Shown here: in pieces, positions 49,132 through 63,700 of the stretch
Layout: every line of letters starts with the position of its first letter
How positions within the stretch are numbered: position 1 is the stretch's first letter
NCBI GenBank assembly: GCA_037893245.1
Contig: JBAIAA010000117.1
Span: forward strand, 1-64,000
Length of the DNA: 64,000 bases
Source: Crossaster papposus
Taxonomy: Eukaryota; Echinodermata; Asteroidea; Velatida; Solasteridae
Reading direction: 5' to 3'
Program-made: the position numbers and the translations under genes
The notes under the pieces: generated by a model
What the model was told of the DNA's origin: nothing
Databases searched by the model: none
Seen by the model: only the letters and a program-made list of their open reading frames with translations

Positions 49132-52100
49132 TCACAAATGGTCTATAGGCCTCAATGAGCCTAACAAACACTTTTCGGGTTTTTTCACCGTCAGAACACA
49201 AAATAGACTTCCAACGCTCCCAAATGGTCTATAGAGCTCATTTAGCCTAACAAACACTTTTCGTTTTTTTACCGCCAGAACACCAAATGGACATCCAACG
49301 CTCCCAAATGTTGTATAGTGCTCAATGAGCCTAACAAACACTTTTCGGGTTTTTTCACCATCAGCTATAGGCCTCAATGAGCCTAACAAACACTTTTCGG
49401 GTTTTTTCACCGTCAGAACACAAAATAGACTTCCAACGCTCTCAAATGGTCTATAGAGCTCATTTAGCCTAACAAACACTTTTCGTTTTTTTTCACCGCC
49501 AGAACACCAAATGGACATCCAACGCTCCCAAATATTGTATAGTGCTCAATGAGCCTAACAAACACTTTTCGGTTTTTTTCACCGTCAGAACACAAAATAG
49601 ACTTCCAACGCTCCCAAATGGTCTATAGAGCTCATTTAGCCTAACAAACACTTTTCGGTTTTTTTCACCGCCAGAACACCAAATGGACATCCAACGCTCC
49701 CGAATGTTGTATAGTGCTCAATGAGCCTAACAAACACTTTTCGGGTTTTTTCATCGTCAGAACACAAAATAGACTTCCAACGCTCCCAAATGGTCTATAG
49801 AGCTCATTTAGCCTAACAAACACTTTTCGGTTTTTTTCACCGCCAGAACACCAAATGGACATCCAACGCTCCCAAATGTTGTATAGTGCTCAATGAGCCT
49901 AACAAACACTTTTCGGGTTTTGTTCACCATCAGAACACGAAATGGACTTCCAATACTCCCAAATGGTCGATAGCGCTCAATAAGCGTAACAAACACTTTT
50001 CGGTTTTTCTCACCGTCAGAACACCAAATGGACATCCAACGCTCCCAAATGTTCTATAGTGCTCAATGAGCCTAACAAACACTTTTCGGTTTTTTTCACC
50101 ATCAGAACACAAAATAGACTTCCAACGCTCCCAAATGGTATATAGAGCTCATTTAGCCTAACAAACACTTTTCGGGTTTTGTTCACCATCAGAACACGAA
50201 ATGGACTTCCAATACTCCCAAATGGTCGATAGCGCTCAATAAGCGTAACAAACACTTTTCGGTTTTTCTCACCGTCAGAACACCAAATGGACATCCAACG
50301 CTCCCAAATGTTCTATAGTGCTCAATGAGCCTAACAAACACTTTTCGGGTTTTGTTCACCATCAGCTATAGGCCTCAATGAGCCTAACAAACACTTTTCG
50401 GGTTTTCTTCACCGTCAAAACACGAAATGGACTTTCAACACTCCCAAATGGTCTATAGCGCTCAATGAGCCTAACAAACACTTTTCGGTTTTTTTCACCG
50501 TCAGAACACAAAATTGACTTCCAACACTCCCAAATGGTCTATAGGCCTCAATGAGCCTAACAAACACTTTTCGGGTTTTCTTCACCGTCAACACACGAAA
50601 TGGACTTTCAACACTCCCAAATGGTCTATAGCGCTCAATAAGCCTAACAAACACTTTTCGAGTTTTTTCACCTTCAGAACACAAAATAGACTTCCAACGC
50701 TCCCAAATGGTCTATAGGCCTCAATGAGCCTAACAAACACTTTTCGGGTTTTTTCACCGTCAGAACACAAAATAGACTTCCAACGCTCCCAAATGGTCTA
50801 TAGAGCTCATTTAGCCTAACAAACACTTTTCGGTTTTTTTCACCGCCAGAACACCAAATGGACATCCAACGCTCCCAAATGTTGTATAGTGCTCAATGAG
50901 CCTAACAAACACTTTTCGGGTTTTTTCACCGTCAGAACACAAAATAGACTTCCAAAGCTCCCAAATGGTCTATAGAGCTCATTTAGCCTAACAAACACTT
51001 TTCGGGTTTTGTTCACCATCAGAACACGAAATGGACTTCCAACGCTCCCAAATGGTCTATAGCGCTCAATGAGCCTAACAAACACTTTTTGGGTTTTTTC
51101 ACCGTCAGAACACAAAATAGACTTCCAACGCTCCCAAATGGTCTATAGAGCTCATTTAGCCTAACAAACACTTTTCGGTTTTTTTCACCGCCAGAACACC
51201 AAATGGACATCCAACGCTCCCAAATGTTGTATAGTGCTCAATGAGCCTAACAAACACTTTTCGGGTTTTTTCACCGTCAGAACACAAAATAGACTTCCAA
51301 CGCTCCCAAATGGTCTATAGAGCTCATTTAGCCTAACAAACACTTTTCGGGTTTTGTTCACCATCAGAACACGAAATGGACTTCCAATACTCCCAAATGG
51401 TCGATAGCGCTCAATAAGCGTAACAAACACTTTTCGGTTTTTCTCACCGTCAGAACACCAAATGGACTTCCAACGCTCCCAAATGGTCTATAGCGCTCAT
51501 TTAGCCTAACAAACACTTTTCGGTTTTTTTTCACCGTCAGAACACCAAATGGACTTCCAACACTCCCAAACGGTCTATAGGCCTCAATGAGCCTAACAAA
51601 CACTTTTCAAGTTTTTTCACCGTCAGAACACAAAATAGACTTCCAACGCTTCCAAATGGTCTATAGAGCTCATTGAGCCTAACAAACACTTTTCGGTTTT
51701 TTTCACCATCAGAACACGAAATGGACTTCCAATACTCCCAAATGGTCGATAGCGCTCAATAAGCGTAACAAACACTTTTCGGTTTTTCTCACCGTCAGAA
51801 CACCAAATGGACATCCAACGCTCCCAAATGTTCTATAGTGCTCAATGAGCCTAACAAACACTTTTCGGTTTTTTTCACCGTCAGAACACAAAATTGACTT
51901 CCAACACTCCCAAATGGTCTATAGGCCTCAATGAGCCTAACAAACACTTTTCGGGTTTTCTTCACCGTCAAAACACGAAATGGACTTTCAACACTCCCAA
52001 ATGGTCTATAGCGCTCAATAAGCCTAACAAACACTTTTCGGGTTTTTCCACCTTCAGAACACAAAATAGACTTCCAACGCTCCCAAATGGTCTATAGGCC

Positions 52101-52431
52101 TCAATGAGCCTAACAAACACTTTTCGGGTTTTTTCACCGTCAGAACACAAAATAGACTTCCAACGCTCCCAAATGGTCTATAGAGCTCATTTAGCTTAAC
52201 AAACACTTTTCGGTTTTTTTCACCGCCAGAACACCAAATGGACATCCAACGCTCCCAAATGTTGTATAGTGCTCAATGAGCCTAACAAACACTTTTCGGT
52301 TTTTTTTCACCGTCAGAACACAAAATAGACTTCCAACGCTCCCAAATGGTCTATAGAGCTCATTTAGCCTAACAAACACTTTTCGGGTTTTGTTCACCAT
52401 CAGAACACGAAATGGACTTCCAACGCTCCCA
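49132..52431 (+). repeat. Right-family unit, copy 3; source or sister of the window's last 3.3 kb
   Basis: The whole block recurs at 60,701-64,000 with a constant offset of 11,569 bp: 49,493 to 61,062, 49,930 to 61,499, 50,415 to 61,984, 51,364 to 62,933, and 51,894 to 63,463. Differences I noticed are few: T at 52,196 versus C at 63,765, GAGCC versus GAGCA near 49,384 and 60,953, and three changes at the G/T run boundary. It also matches 46,409-48,370 at offset 3,521. Confidence 0.88.
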
Positions 52432-54680
52432 AATGGTCTATAGCGCTCAATGAGCCTAACAAACACTTTTCGGTTTTTTTTCACCGTCAGAACACCAAAT
52501 GGACTTCCAACACTCCCAAACGGTCTATAGGCCTCAATGAGCCTAACAAACACTTTTCAAGTTTTTTCACCGTCAGAACACAAAATAGACTTCCAACGCT
52601 CCCAAATGGTCTATAGAGCTCATTTAGCCTAACAAACCCTTTTCGGTTTTTTTTCACCATCAGAACACGAAATGGACTTCCAATACTCCCAAATGGTCTA
52701 TAGAGCTCATTGAGCCTAACAAACACTTTTCGTTTTTTTTCACCATCAGAACACGAAATGGACTTCCAATACTCCCAAATGGTCGATAGCGCTCAATAAG
52801 CGTAACAAACACTTTTCGGTTTTTCTCACCGTCAGAACACCAAATGGACATCAAACGCTCCCAAATGTTCTATAATGCTCATTGAGCCTAACAAACACTT
52901 TTCGGGTTTTGTTCACCATCAGCTATAGGCCTCAATGAGCCTAACAAACACTTTTCGGGTTTTTTCACCCTCAGAACACAAAATTGACTTCCAACACTCC
53001 CAAATGGTCTATAGGCCTCAATGAGCCTAACAAACACTTTTCGGGTTTTCTTCACCGTCAAAACACGAAATGGACTTTCAACACTCCAAAATGGTCTATA
53101 GCGCTCAATAAGCCTAACAAACACTTTTCGGGTTTTTCCACCTTCAGAACACAAAATAGACTTCCAACGCTCACAAATGGTCTATAGGCCTCAATGAGCC
53201 TAACAAACACTTTTCGGGTTTTTTCACCGTCAGAACACAAAATAGACTTCCAACGCTCCCAAATGGTCTATAGAGCTCATTTAGCCTAACAAACACTTTT
53301 CGGTTTTTTTCACCGCCAGAACACCAAATGGACATCCAACGCTCCCAAATGTTGTATAGTGCTCAATGAGCCTAACAAACACTTTTCGGGTTTTTTCACC
53401 GTCAGAACACATAATAGACTTCCAACGCTCCTAAATGGTCTATAGAGCTCATTTAGCCTAACAAACACTTTTCGGGTTTTGTTCACCATCAGAACACGAA
53501 ATGGACTTCCAACGCTCCCAAATGGTAGCGCTCAATGAGCCTAACAAACACTTTTCGGTTTTTTTCACCATCAGCTATAGGCCTCAATGAGCCTAACAAA
53601 CACTTTTCGGGTTTTTTCACCGTCAGAACACAAAATAGACTTCCAACGCTCCCAAATGGTCTATAGAGCTCATTTAGCCTAACAAACACTTTTCGTTTTT
53701 TTTCACCGCCAGAACACCAAATGGACATCCAACGCTCCCAAATGTTGTATAGTGCTCAATGAGCCTAACAAACACTTTTCGGGTTTTTTCACCGTCAGAA
53801 CACAAAATAGACTTCCAACGCTCCCAAATGGTCTATAGAGCTCATTTAGCCTAACAAACACTTTTCGGGTTTTGTTCACCATCAGAACACGAAATGGACT
53901 TCCAACGCTCCCAAATGGTCTATAGCGCTCAATGAGCCTAACAAACACTTTTCGGTTTTTTTCACCATCAGCTATAGGCCTCAATGAGCCTAACAAACAC
54001 TTTTCGGGTTTTTTCACCGTCGGAACACAAAATAGACTTCCAACGCTCCTAAATGGTCTATAGAGCTCATTTAGCCTAACAAACACTTTTCGGGTTTTGT
54101 TCACCATCAGAACACGAAATGGACTTTCAACACTCCCAAATGGTCTATAGCGCTTAATAAGCCTAACAAACACTTTTCGGGTTTTTTCACCGTCAGAACA
54201 CAAATTAGACTTCCAACGCTCCCAAATGGTCTATAGCGCTCATTTAGCCTAACAAACACTTTTCGGTTTTTTTTCACAGTCAGAACACCAAATGGACTTC
54301 CAACACTCCCAAACGGTCTATAGGCCTCAATGAGCCTAACAAACACTTTTCAAGTTTTTTCACCGTCAGAACACAAAATAGACTTCCAACGCTCCCAAAT
54401 GGTCTATAGAGCTCATTTAGCCTAACAAACCCTTTTCGGGTTTTTTTCACCATCAGAACACGAAATGGACTTCCAATACTCCCAAATGGTCTATAGAGCT
54501 CATTGAGCCTAACAAACACTTTTCGGTTTTTTTCACCATCAAAACACGAAATGGAGTTCCAATACTCCCAAATGGTCGATAGCGCTCAATAAGCGTAACA
54601 AACACTATTCGGTTTTTCTCACCGTCAGAACACCAAATGGACATCCAACGCTCCCAAATGTTCTATAATGCTCAATGAGC
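52432..54680 (+). repeat. Right-family block, copy of 36.6-38.4 kb
   Basis: This continues the offset-15,814 match to the 36.4-kb block through about 54,200. It contains G, A'', D', D, E, T, H, F, I and K monomers, the 4-bp-deleted C near 53,525 and truncated units near 52,920, 53,570 and 53,967. The E-T-H-F-I-K group at 52,888 recurs at 54,681 (offset 1,793). Private changes include CACTCCAAAATGG near 53,086 and ATGGAGTTCC near 54,552. Confidence 0.84.
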
Positions 54681-56728
54681 CTAACAAACACTTTTCGGGT
54701 TTTGTTCACCATCAGCTATAGGCCTCAATGAGCCTAACAAACACTTTTCTGGTTTTTTCACCCTCAGAACACAAAATTGACTTCCAACACTCCCAAATGG
54801 TCTATAGGCCTCAATGAGCCTAACAAACACTTTTCGGGTTTTCTTCACCGTCAAAACACGAAATGGACTTTCAACACTCCCAAATGGTCTATAGCGCTCA
54901 ATAAGCCTAACAAACACTTTTCGGGTTTTTCCACCTTCAGAACACAAAATAGACTTCCAACGCTCACAAATGGTCTATAGGCCTCAATGAGCCTAACAAA
55001 CACTTTTCGGGTTTTTTCACCGTCAGAACACAAAATAGACTTCCAACGCTCCCAAATGGTCTATAGAGCTCATTTAGCCTAACAAACACTTTTCGGTTTT
55101 TTTCACCGCCAGAACACCAAATGGACATCCAACGCTCCCAAATGTTGTATAGTGCTCAATGAGCCTAACAAACACTTTTCGGGTTTTTTCACCGTCAGAA
55201 CACAAAATAGACTTCCAACGCTCCTAAATGGTCTATAGAGCTCATTTAGCCTAACAAACACTTTTCGGGTTTTGTTCACCATCAGAACACGAAATGGACT
55301 TCCAACGCTCCCAAATGGTAGCGCTCAATGAGCCTAACAAACACTTTTCGGTTTTTTTCACCATCAGCTATAGGCCTCAATGAGCCTAACAAACACTTTT
55401 CGGGTTTTTTCACCGTCAGAACACAAAATAGACTTCCAACGCTCCCAAATGGTCTATAGAGCTCATTTAGCCTAACAAACACTTTTCGGTTTTTTTCACC
55501 GCCAGAACACCAAATGGACATCCAACGCTCCCAAATGTTGTATAGTGCTCAATGAGCCTAACAAACACTTTTCGGGTTTTTTCACCCTCAGAACACAAAA
55601 TTGACTTCCAACACTCCCAAATGGTCTATAGGCCTCAATGAGCCTAACAAACACTTTTCGGGTTTTCTTCACCGTCAAAACACGAAATGGACTTTCAACA
55701 CTCCCAAATGGTCTATAGCGCTCAATAAGCCTAACAAACACTTTTCGGGTTTTTCCACCTTCAGAACACAAAATAGACTTCCAACGCTCACAAATGGTCT
55801 ATAGGCCTCAATGAGCCTAACAAACACTTTTCGGGTTTTTTCACCGTCAGAACACAAAATAGACTTCCAACGCTCCCAAATGGTCTATAGAGCTCATTTA
55901 GCCTAACAAACACTTTTCGTTTTTTTACCGCCAGAACACCAAATGGACATCCAACGCTCCCAAATGTTGTATAGTGCTCAATGAGCCTAACAAACACTTT
56001 TCGGGTTTTTTCACCATCAGCTATAGGCCTCAATGAGCCTAACAAACACTTTTCGGGTTTTCTTCACCGTCAACACACGAAATGGACTTTCAACACTCCC
56101 AAATGGTCTATAGCGCTCAATAAGCCTAACAAACACTTTTCGAGTTTTTCCACCTTCAGAACACAAAATAGACTTCCAACGCTCCCAAATGGTCTATAGG
56201 CCTCAATGAGCCTAACAAACACTTTTCGGGTTTTTTCACCGTCAGAACACAAAATAGACTTCCAACGCTCCCAAATGGTCTATAGAGCTCATTTAGCCTA
56301 ACAAACACTTTTCGGTTTTTTTCACCGCCAGAACACCAAATGGACATCCAACGCTCCCAAATGTTGTATAGTGCTCAATGAGCCTAACAAACACTTTTCG
56401 GGTTTTTTCACCGTCAGAACACAAAATAGACTTCCAAAGCTCCCAAATGGTCTATAGAGCTCATTTAGCCTAACAAACACTTTTCGGGTTTTGTTCACCA
56501 TCAGAACACGAAATGGACTTCCAACGCTCCCAAATGGTCTATAGCGCTCAATGAGCCTAACAAACACTTTTTGGGTTTTTTCACCGTCAGAACACAAAAT
56601 AGACTTCCAACGTTCCCAAATGGTCTATAGAGCTCATTTAGCCTAACAAACACTTTTCGGTTTTTCTCACCGTCAGAACACCAAATGGACATCCAACGCT
56701 CCCAAATGTTCTATAATGCTCAATGAGC
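54681..56728 (+). repeat. 2,048-bp higher-order unit, copy 1
   Basis: Landmarks at 54,777, 55,282, 55,496, 55,601, 55,981, 56,070, 56,322 and 56,501 recur exactly 2,048 bp downstream. The unit contains T-H-F-I-K-A-B-A-C-T-A-B-H-F-I-K and a shortened A-B pair, then T joined directly to F. Differences noticed in the first copy are CTGGTTTTTT near 54,750 and CAACGTTCCC near 56,609. Confidence 0.88.
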
Positions 56729-58776
56729 CTAACAAACACTTTTCGGGTTTTGTTCACCATCAGCTATAGGCCTCAATGAGCCTAACAAACACTTTTCGGG
56801 TTTTTTCACCCTCAGAACACAAAATTGACTTCCAACACTCCCAAATGGTCTATAGGCCTCAATGAGCCTAACAAACACTTTTCGGGTTTTCTTCACCGTC
56901 AAAACACGAAATGGACTTTCAACACTCCCAAATGGTCTATAGCGCTCAATAAGCCTAACAAACACTTTTCGGGTTTTTCCACCTTCAGAACACAAAATAG
57001 ACTTCCAACGCTCACAAATGGTCTATAGGCCTCAATGAGCCTAACAAACACTTTTCGGGTTTTTTCACCGTCAGAACACAAAATAGACTTCCAACGCTCC
57101 CAAATGGTCTATAGAGCTCATTTAGCCTAACAAACACTTTTCGGTTTTTTTCACCGCCAGAACACCAAATGGACATCCAACGCTCCCAAATGTTGTATAG
57201 TGCTCAATGAGCCTAACAAACACTTTTCGGGTTTTTTCACCGTCAGAACACAAAATAGACTTCCAACGCTCCTAAATGGTCTATAGAGCTCATTTAGCCT
57301 AACAAACACTTTTCGGGTTTTGTTCACCATCAGAACACGAAATGGACTTCCAACGCTCCCAAATGGTAGCGCTCAATGAGCCTAACAAACACTTTTCGGT
57401 TTTTTTCACCATCAGCTATAGGCCTCAATGAGCCTAACAAACACTTTTCGGGTTTTTTCACCGTCAGAACACAAAATAGACTTCCAACGCTCCCAAATGG
57501 TCTATAGAGCTCATTTAGCCTAACAAACACTTTTCGGTTTTTTTCACCGCCAGAACACCAAATGGACATCCAACGCTCCCAAATGTTGTATAGTGCTCAA
57601 TGAGCCTAACAAACACTTTTCGGTTTTTTTCACCCTCAGAACACAAAATTGACTTCCAACACTCCCAAATGGTCTATAGGCCTCAATGAGCCTAACAAAC
57701 ACTTTTCGGGTTTTCTTCACCGTCAAAACACGAAATGGACTTTCAACACTCCCAAATGGTCTATAGCGCTCAATAAGCCTAACAAACACTTTTCGGGTTT
57801 TTCCACCTTCAGAACACAAAATAGACTTCCAACGCTCACAAATGGTCTATAGGCCTCAATGAGCCTAACAAACACTTTTCGGGTTTTTTCACCGTCAGAA
57901 CACAAAATAGACTTCCAACGCTCCCAAATGGTCTATAGAGCTCATTTAGCCTAACAAACACTTTTCGTTTTTTTACCGCCAGAACACCAAATGGACATCC
58001 AACGCTCCCAAATGTTGTATAGTGCTCAATGAGCCTAACAAACACTTTTCGGGTTTTTTCACCATCAGCTATAGGCCTCAATGAGCCTAACAAACACTTT
58101 TCGGGTTTTCTTCACCGTCAACACACGAAATGGACTTTCAACACTCCCAAATGGTCTATAGCGCTCAATAAGCCTAACAAACACTTTTCGAGTTTTTCCA
58201 CCTTCAGAACACAAAATAGACTTCCAACGCTCCCAAATGGTCTATAGGCCTCAATGAGCCTAACAAACACTTTTCGGGTTTTTTCACCGTCAGAACACAA
58301 AATAGACTTCCAACGCTCCCAAATGGTCTATAGAGCTCATTTAGCCTAACAAACACTTTTCGGTTTTTTTCACCGCCAGAACACCAAATGGACATCCAAC
58401 GCTCCCAAATGTTGTATAGTGCTCAATGAGCCTAACAAACACTTTTCGGGTTTTTTCACCGTCAGAACACAAAATAGACTTCCAAAGCTCCCAAATGGTC
58501 TATAGAGCTCATTTAGCCTAACAAACACTTTTCGGGTTTTGTTCACCATCAGAACACGAAATGGACTTCCAACGCTCCCAAATGGTCTATAGCGCTCAAT
58601 GAGCCTAACAAACACTTTTTGGGTTTTTTCACCGTCAGAACACAAAATAGACTTCCAACGCTCCCAAATGGTCTATAGAGCTCATTTAGCCTAACAAACA
58701 CTTTTCGGTTTTTTTCACCGCCAGAACACCAAATGGACATCCAACGCTCCCAAATGTTGTATAGTGCTCAATGAGC
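56729..58776 (+). repeat. 2,048-bp higher-order unit, copy 2
   Basis: This is a head-to-tail copy of the preceding unit. The shortened 84-bp A monomer ending CGTTTTTTTA is at about 57,966, matching 55,918. Towards its end, from 58,549, the block joins the sequence found at 51,019 onward (offset 7,530), whereas copy 1 went from A' and C straight to an E monomer near 56,680. That switch is a visible recombination junction. Confidence 0.87.
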
Positions 58777-60700
58777 CTAACAAACACTTTTCGGGTTTTT
58801 TCACCGTCAGAACACAAAATAGACTTCCAACGCTCCCAAATGGTCTATAGAGCTCATTTAGCCTAACAAACACTTTTCGGGTTTTGTTCACCATCAGAAC
58901 ACGAAATGGACTTCCAATACTCCCAAATGGTCGATAGCGCTCAATAAGCGTAACAAACACTTTTCGGTTTTTCTCACCGTCAGAACACCAAATGGACTTC
59001 CAACGCTCCCAAATGGTCTATAGCGCTCATTTAGCCTAACAAACACTTTTCGGTTTTTTTTCACCGTCAGAACACCAAATGGACTTCCAACACTCCCAAA
59101 CGGTCTATAGGCCTCAATGAGCCTAACAAACACTTTTCAAGTTTTTTCACCGTCAGAACACAAAATAGACTTCCAACGCTTCCAAATGGTCTATAGAGCT
59201 CATTGAGCCTAACAAACACTTTTCGGTTTTTTTCACCATCAGAACACGAAATGGACTTCCAATACTCCCAAATGGTCGATAGCGCTCAATAAGCGTAACA
59301 AACACTTTTCGGTTTTTCTCACCGTCAGAACACCAAATGGACATCCAACGCTCCCAAATGTTCTATAGTGCTCAATGAGCCTAACAAACACTTTTCGGTT
59401 TTTTTCACCGTCAGAACACAAAATTGACTTCCAACACTCCCAAATGGTCTATAGGCCTCAATGAGCCTAACAAACACTTTTCGGGTTTTCTTCACCGTCA
59501 AAACACGAAATGGACTTTCAACACTCCCAAATGGTCTATAGCGCTCAATAAGCCTAACAAACACTTTTCGGGTTTTTCCACCTTCAGAACACAAAATAGA
59601 CTTCCAACGCTCCCAAATGGTCTATAGGCCTCAATGAGCCTAACAAACACTTTTCGGGTTTTTTCACCGTCAGAACACAAAATAGACTTCCAACGCTCCC
59701 AAATGGTCTATAGAGCTCATTTAGCCTAACAAACACTTTTCGGTTTTTTTCACCGCCAGAACACCAAATGGACATCCAACGCTCCCAAATGTTGTATAGT
59801 GCTCAATGAGCCTAACAAACACTTTTCGGTTTTTTTTCACCGTCAGAACACAAAATAGACTTCCAACGCTCCCAAATGGTCTATAGAGCTCATTTAGCCT
59901 AACAAACACTTTTCGGGTTTTGTTCACCATCAGAACACGAAATGGACTTCCAACGCTCCCAAATGGTCTATAGCGCTCAATGAGCCTAACAAACACTTTT
60001 CGGTTTTTTTTCACCGTCAGAACACCAAATGGACTTCCAACACTCCCAAACGGTCTATAGGCCTCAATGAGCCTAACAAACACTTTTCAAGTTTTTTCAC
60101 CGTCAGAACACAAAATAGACTTCCAACGCTCCCAAATGGTCTATAGAGCTCATTTAGCCTAACAAACCCTTTTCGGTTTTTTTTCACCATCAGAACACGA
60201 AATGGACTTTCAATACTCCCAAATGGTCTATAGAGCTCATTGAGCCTAACAAACACTTTTCGGTTTTTTTCACCATCAGAACACGAAATGGACTTCCAAT
60301 ACTCCCAAATGGTCGATAGCGCTCAATAAGCGTAACAAACACTTTTCGGTTTTTCTCACCGTCAGAACACCAAATGGACATCAAACGCTCCCAAATGTTC
60401 TATAATGCTCATTGAGCCTAACAAACACTTTTCGGGTTTTGTTCACCATCAGCTATAGGCCTCAATGAGCCTAACAAACACTTTTCGGGTTTTTTCACCC
60501 TCAGAACACAAAATTGACTTCCAACACTCCCAAATGGTCTATAGGCCTCAATGAGCCTAACAAACACTTTTCGGGTTTTCTTCACCGTCAAAACACGAAA
60601 TGGACTTTCAACACTCCCAAATGGTCTATAGCGCTCAATAAGCCTAACAAACACTTTTCGGGTTTTTCCACCTTCAGAACACAAAATAGACTTCCAACGC
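58777..60700 (+). repeat. Copy of 51.2-53.2 kb (offset 7,530)
   Basis: Landmarks at 51,185, 51,364, 51,623, 51,894, 52,191, 52,487, 52,660, 52,888 and 52,984 recur at 58,715, 58,894, 59,153, 59,424, 59,721, 60,017, 60,190, 60,418 and 60,514, always 7,530 bp away. The private GACATCAAACGC marker is present near 60,375. A change GACTTTCAATAC, in place of GACTTCCAATAC, occurs near 60,207. Confidence 0.87.
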
Positions 60701-63700
60701 TCACAAATGGTCTATAGGCCTCAATGAGCCTAACAAACACTTTTCGGGTTTTTTCACCGTCAGAACACAAAATAGACTTCCAACGCTCCCAAATGGTCTA
60801 TAGAGCTCATTTAGCCTAACAAACACTTTTCGTTTTTTTACCGCCAGAACACCAAATGGACATCCAACGCTCCCAAATGTTGTATAGTGCTCAATGAGCC
60901 TAACAAACACTTTTCGGGTTTTTTCACCATCAGCTATAGGCCTCAATGAGCATAACAAACACTTTTCGGGTTTTTTCACCGTCAGAACACAAAATAGACT
61001 TCCAACGCTCTCAAATGGTCTATAGAGCTCATTTAGCCTAACAAACACTTTTCGGTTTTTTTCACCGCCAGAACACCAAATGGACATCCAACGCTCCCAA
61101 ATATTGTATAGTGCTCAATGAGCCTAACAAACACTTTTCGGTTTTTTTCACCGTCAGAACACAAAATAGACTTCCAACGCTCCCAAATGGTCTATAGAGC
61201 TCATTTAGCCTAACAAACACTTTTCGGTTTTTTTCACCGCCAGAACACCAAATGGACATCCAACGCTCCCGAATGTTGTATAGTGCTCAATGAGCCTAAC
61301 AAACACTTTTCGGGTTTTTTCATCGTCAGAACACAAAATAGACTTCCAACGCTCCCAAATGGTCTATAGAGCTCATTTAGCCTAACAAACACTTTTCGGT
61401 TTTTTTCACCGCCAGAACACCAAATGGACATCCAACGCTCCCAAATGTTGTATAGTGCTCAATGAGCCTAACAAACACTTTTCGGGTTTTGTTCACCATC
61501 AGAACACGAAATGGACTTCCAATACTCCCAAATGGTCGATAGCGCTCAATAAGCGTAACAAACACTTTTCGGTTTTTCTCACCGTCAGAACACCAAATGG
61601 ACATCCAACGCTCCCAAATGTTCTATAGTGCTCAATGAGCCTAACAAACACTTTTCGGTTTTTTTCACCATCAGAACACAAAATAGACTTCCAACGCTCC
61701 CAAATGGTATATAGAGCTCATTTAGCCTAACAAACACTTTTCGGGTTTTGTTCACCATCAGAACACGAAATGGACTTCCAATACTCCCAAATGGTCGATA
61801 GCGCTCAATAAGCGTAACAAACACTTTTCGGTTTTTCTCACCGTCAGAACACCAAATGGACATCCAACGCTCCCAAATGTTCTATAGTGCTCAATGAGCC
61901 TAACAAACACTTTTCGGGTTTTGTTCACCATCAGCTATAGGCCTCAATGAGCCTAACAAACACTTTTCGGGTTTTCTTCACCGTCAAAACACGAAATGGA
62001 CTTTCAACACTCCCAAATGGTCTATAGCGCTCAATGAGCCTAACAAACACTTTTCGGGTTTTTTCACCGTCAGAACACAAAATTGACTTCCAACACTCCC
62101 AAATGGTCTATAGGCCTCAATGAGCCTAACAAACACTTTTCGGGTTTTCTTCACCGTCAACACACGAAATGGACTTTCAACACTCCCAAATGGTCTATAG
62201 CGCTCAATAAGCCTAACAAACACTTTTCGAGTTTTTTCACCTTCAGAACACAAAATAGACTTCCAACGCTCCCAAATGGTCTATAGGCCTCAATGAGCCT
62301 AACAAACACTTTTCGGGTTTTTTCACCGTCAGAACACAAAATAGACTTCCAACGCTCCCAAATGGTCTATAGAGCTCATTTAGCCTAACAAACACTTTTC
62401 GGTTTTTTTCACCGCCAGAACACCAAATGGACATCCAACGCTCCCAAATGTTGTATAGTGCTCAATGAGCCTAACAAACACTTTTCGGGTTTTTTCACCG
62501 TCAGAACACAAAATAGACTTCCAAAGCTCCCAAATGGTCTATAGAGCTCATTTAGCCTAACAAACACTTTTCGGGTTTTGTTCACCATCAGAACACGAAA
62601 TGGACTTCCAACGCTCCCAAATGGTCTATAGCGCTCAATGAGCCTAACAAACACTTTTTGGGTTTTTTCACCGTCAGAACACAAAATAGACTTCCAACGC
62701 TCCCAAATGGTCTATAGAGCTCATTTAGCCTAACAAACACTTTTCGGTTTTTTTCACCGCCAGAACACCAAATGGACATCCAACGCTCCCAAATGTTGTA
62801 TAGTGCTCAATGAGCCTAACAAACACTTTTCGGGTTTTTTCACCGTCAGAACACAAAATAGACTTCCAACGCTCCCAAATGGTCTATAGAGCTCATTTAG
62901 CCTAACAAACACTTTTCGGGTTTTGTTCACCATCAGAACACGAAATGGACTTCCAATACTCCCAAATGGTCGATAGCGCTCAATAAGCGTAACAAACACT
63001 TTTCGGTTTTTCTCACCGTCAGAACACCAAATGGACTTCCAACGCTCCCAAATGGTCTATAGCGCTCATTTAGCCTAACAAACACTTTTCGGTTTTTTTT
63101 CACCGTCAGAACACCAAATGGACTTCCAACACTCCCAAACGGTCTATAGGCCTCAATGAGCCTAACAAACACTTTTCAAGTTTTTTCACCGTCAGAACAC
63201 AAAATAGACTTCCAACGCTTCCAAATGGTCTATAGAGCTCATTGAGCCTAACAAACACTTTTCGGTTTTTTTCACCATCAGAACACGAAATGGACTTCCA
63301 ATACTCCCAAATGGTCGATAGCGCTCAATAAGCGTAACAAACACTTTTCGGTTTTTCTCACCGTCAGAACACCAAATGGACATCCAACGCTCCCAAATGT
63401 TCTATAGTGCTCAATGAGCCTAACAAACACTTTTCGGTTTTTTTCACCGTCAGAACACAAAATTGACTTCCAACACTCCCAAATGGTCTATAGGCCTCAA
63501 TGAGCCTAACAAACACTTTTCGGGTTTTCTTCACCGTCAAAACACGAAATGGACTTTCAACACTCCCAAATGGTCTATAGCGCTCAATAAGCCTAACAAA
63601 CACTTTTCGGGTTTTTCCACCTTCAGAACACAAAATAGACTTCCAACGCTCCCAAATGGTCTATAGGCCTCAATGAGCCTAACAAACACTTTTCGGGTTT

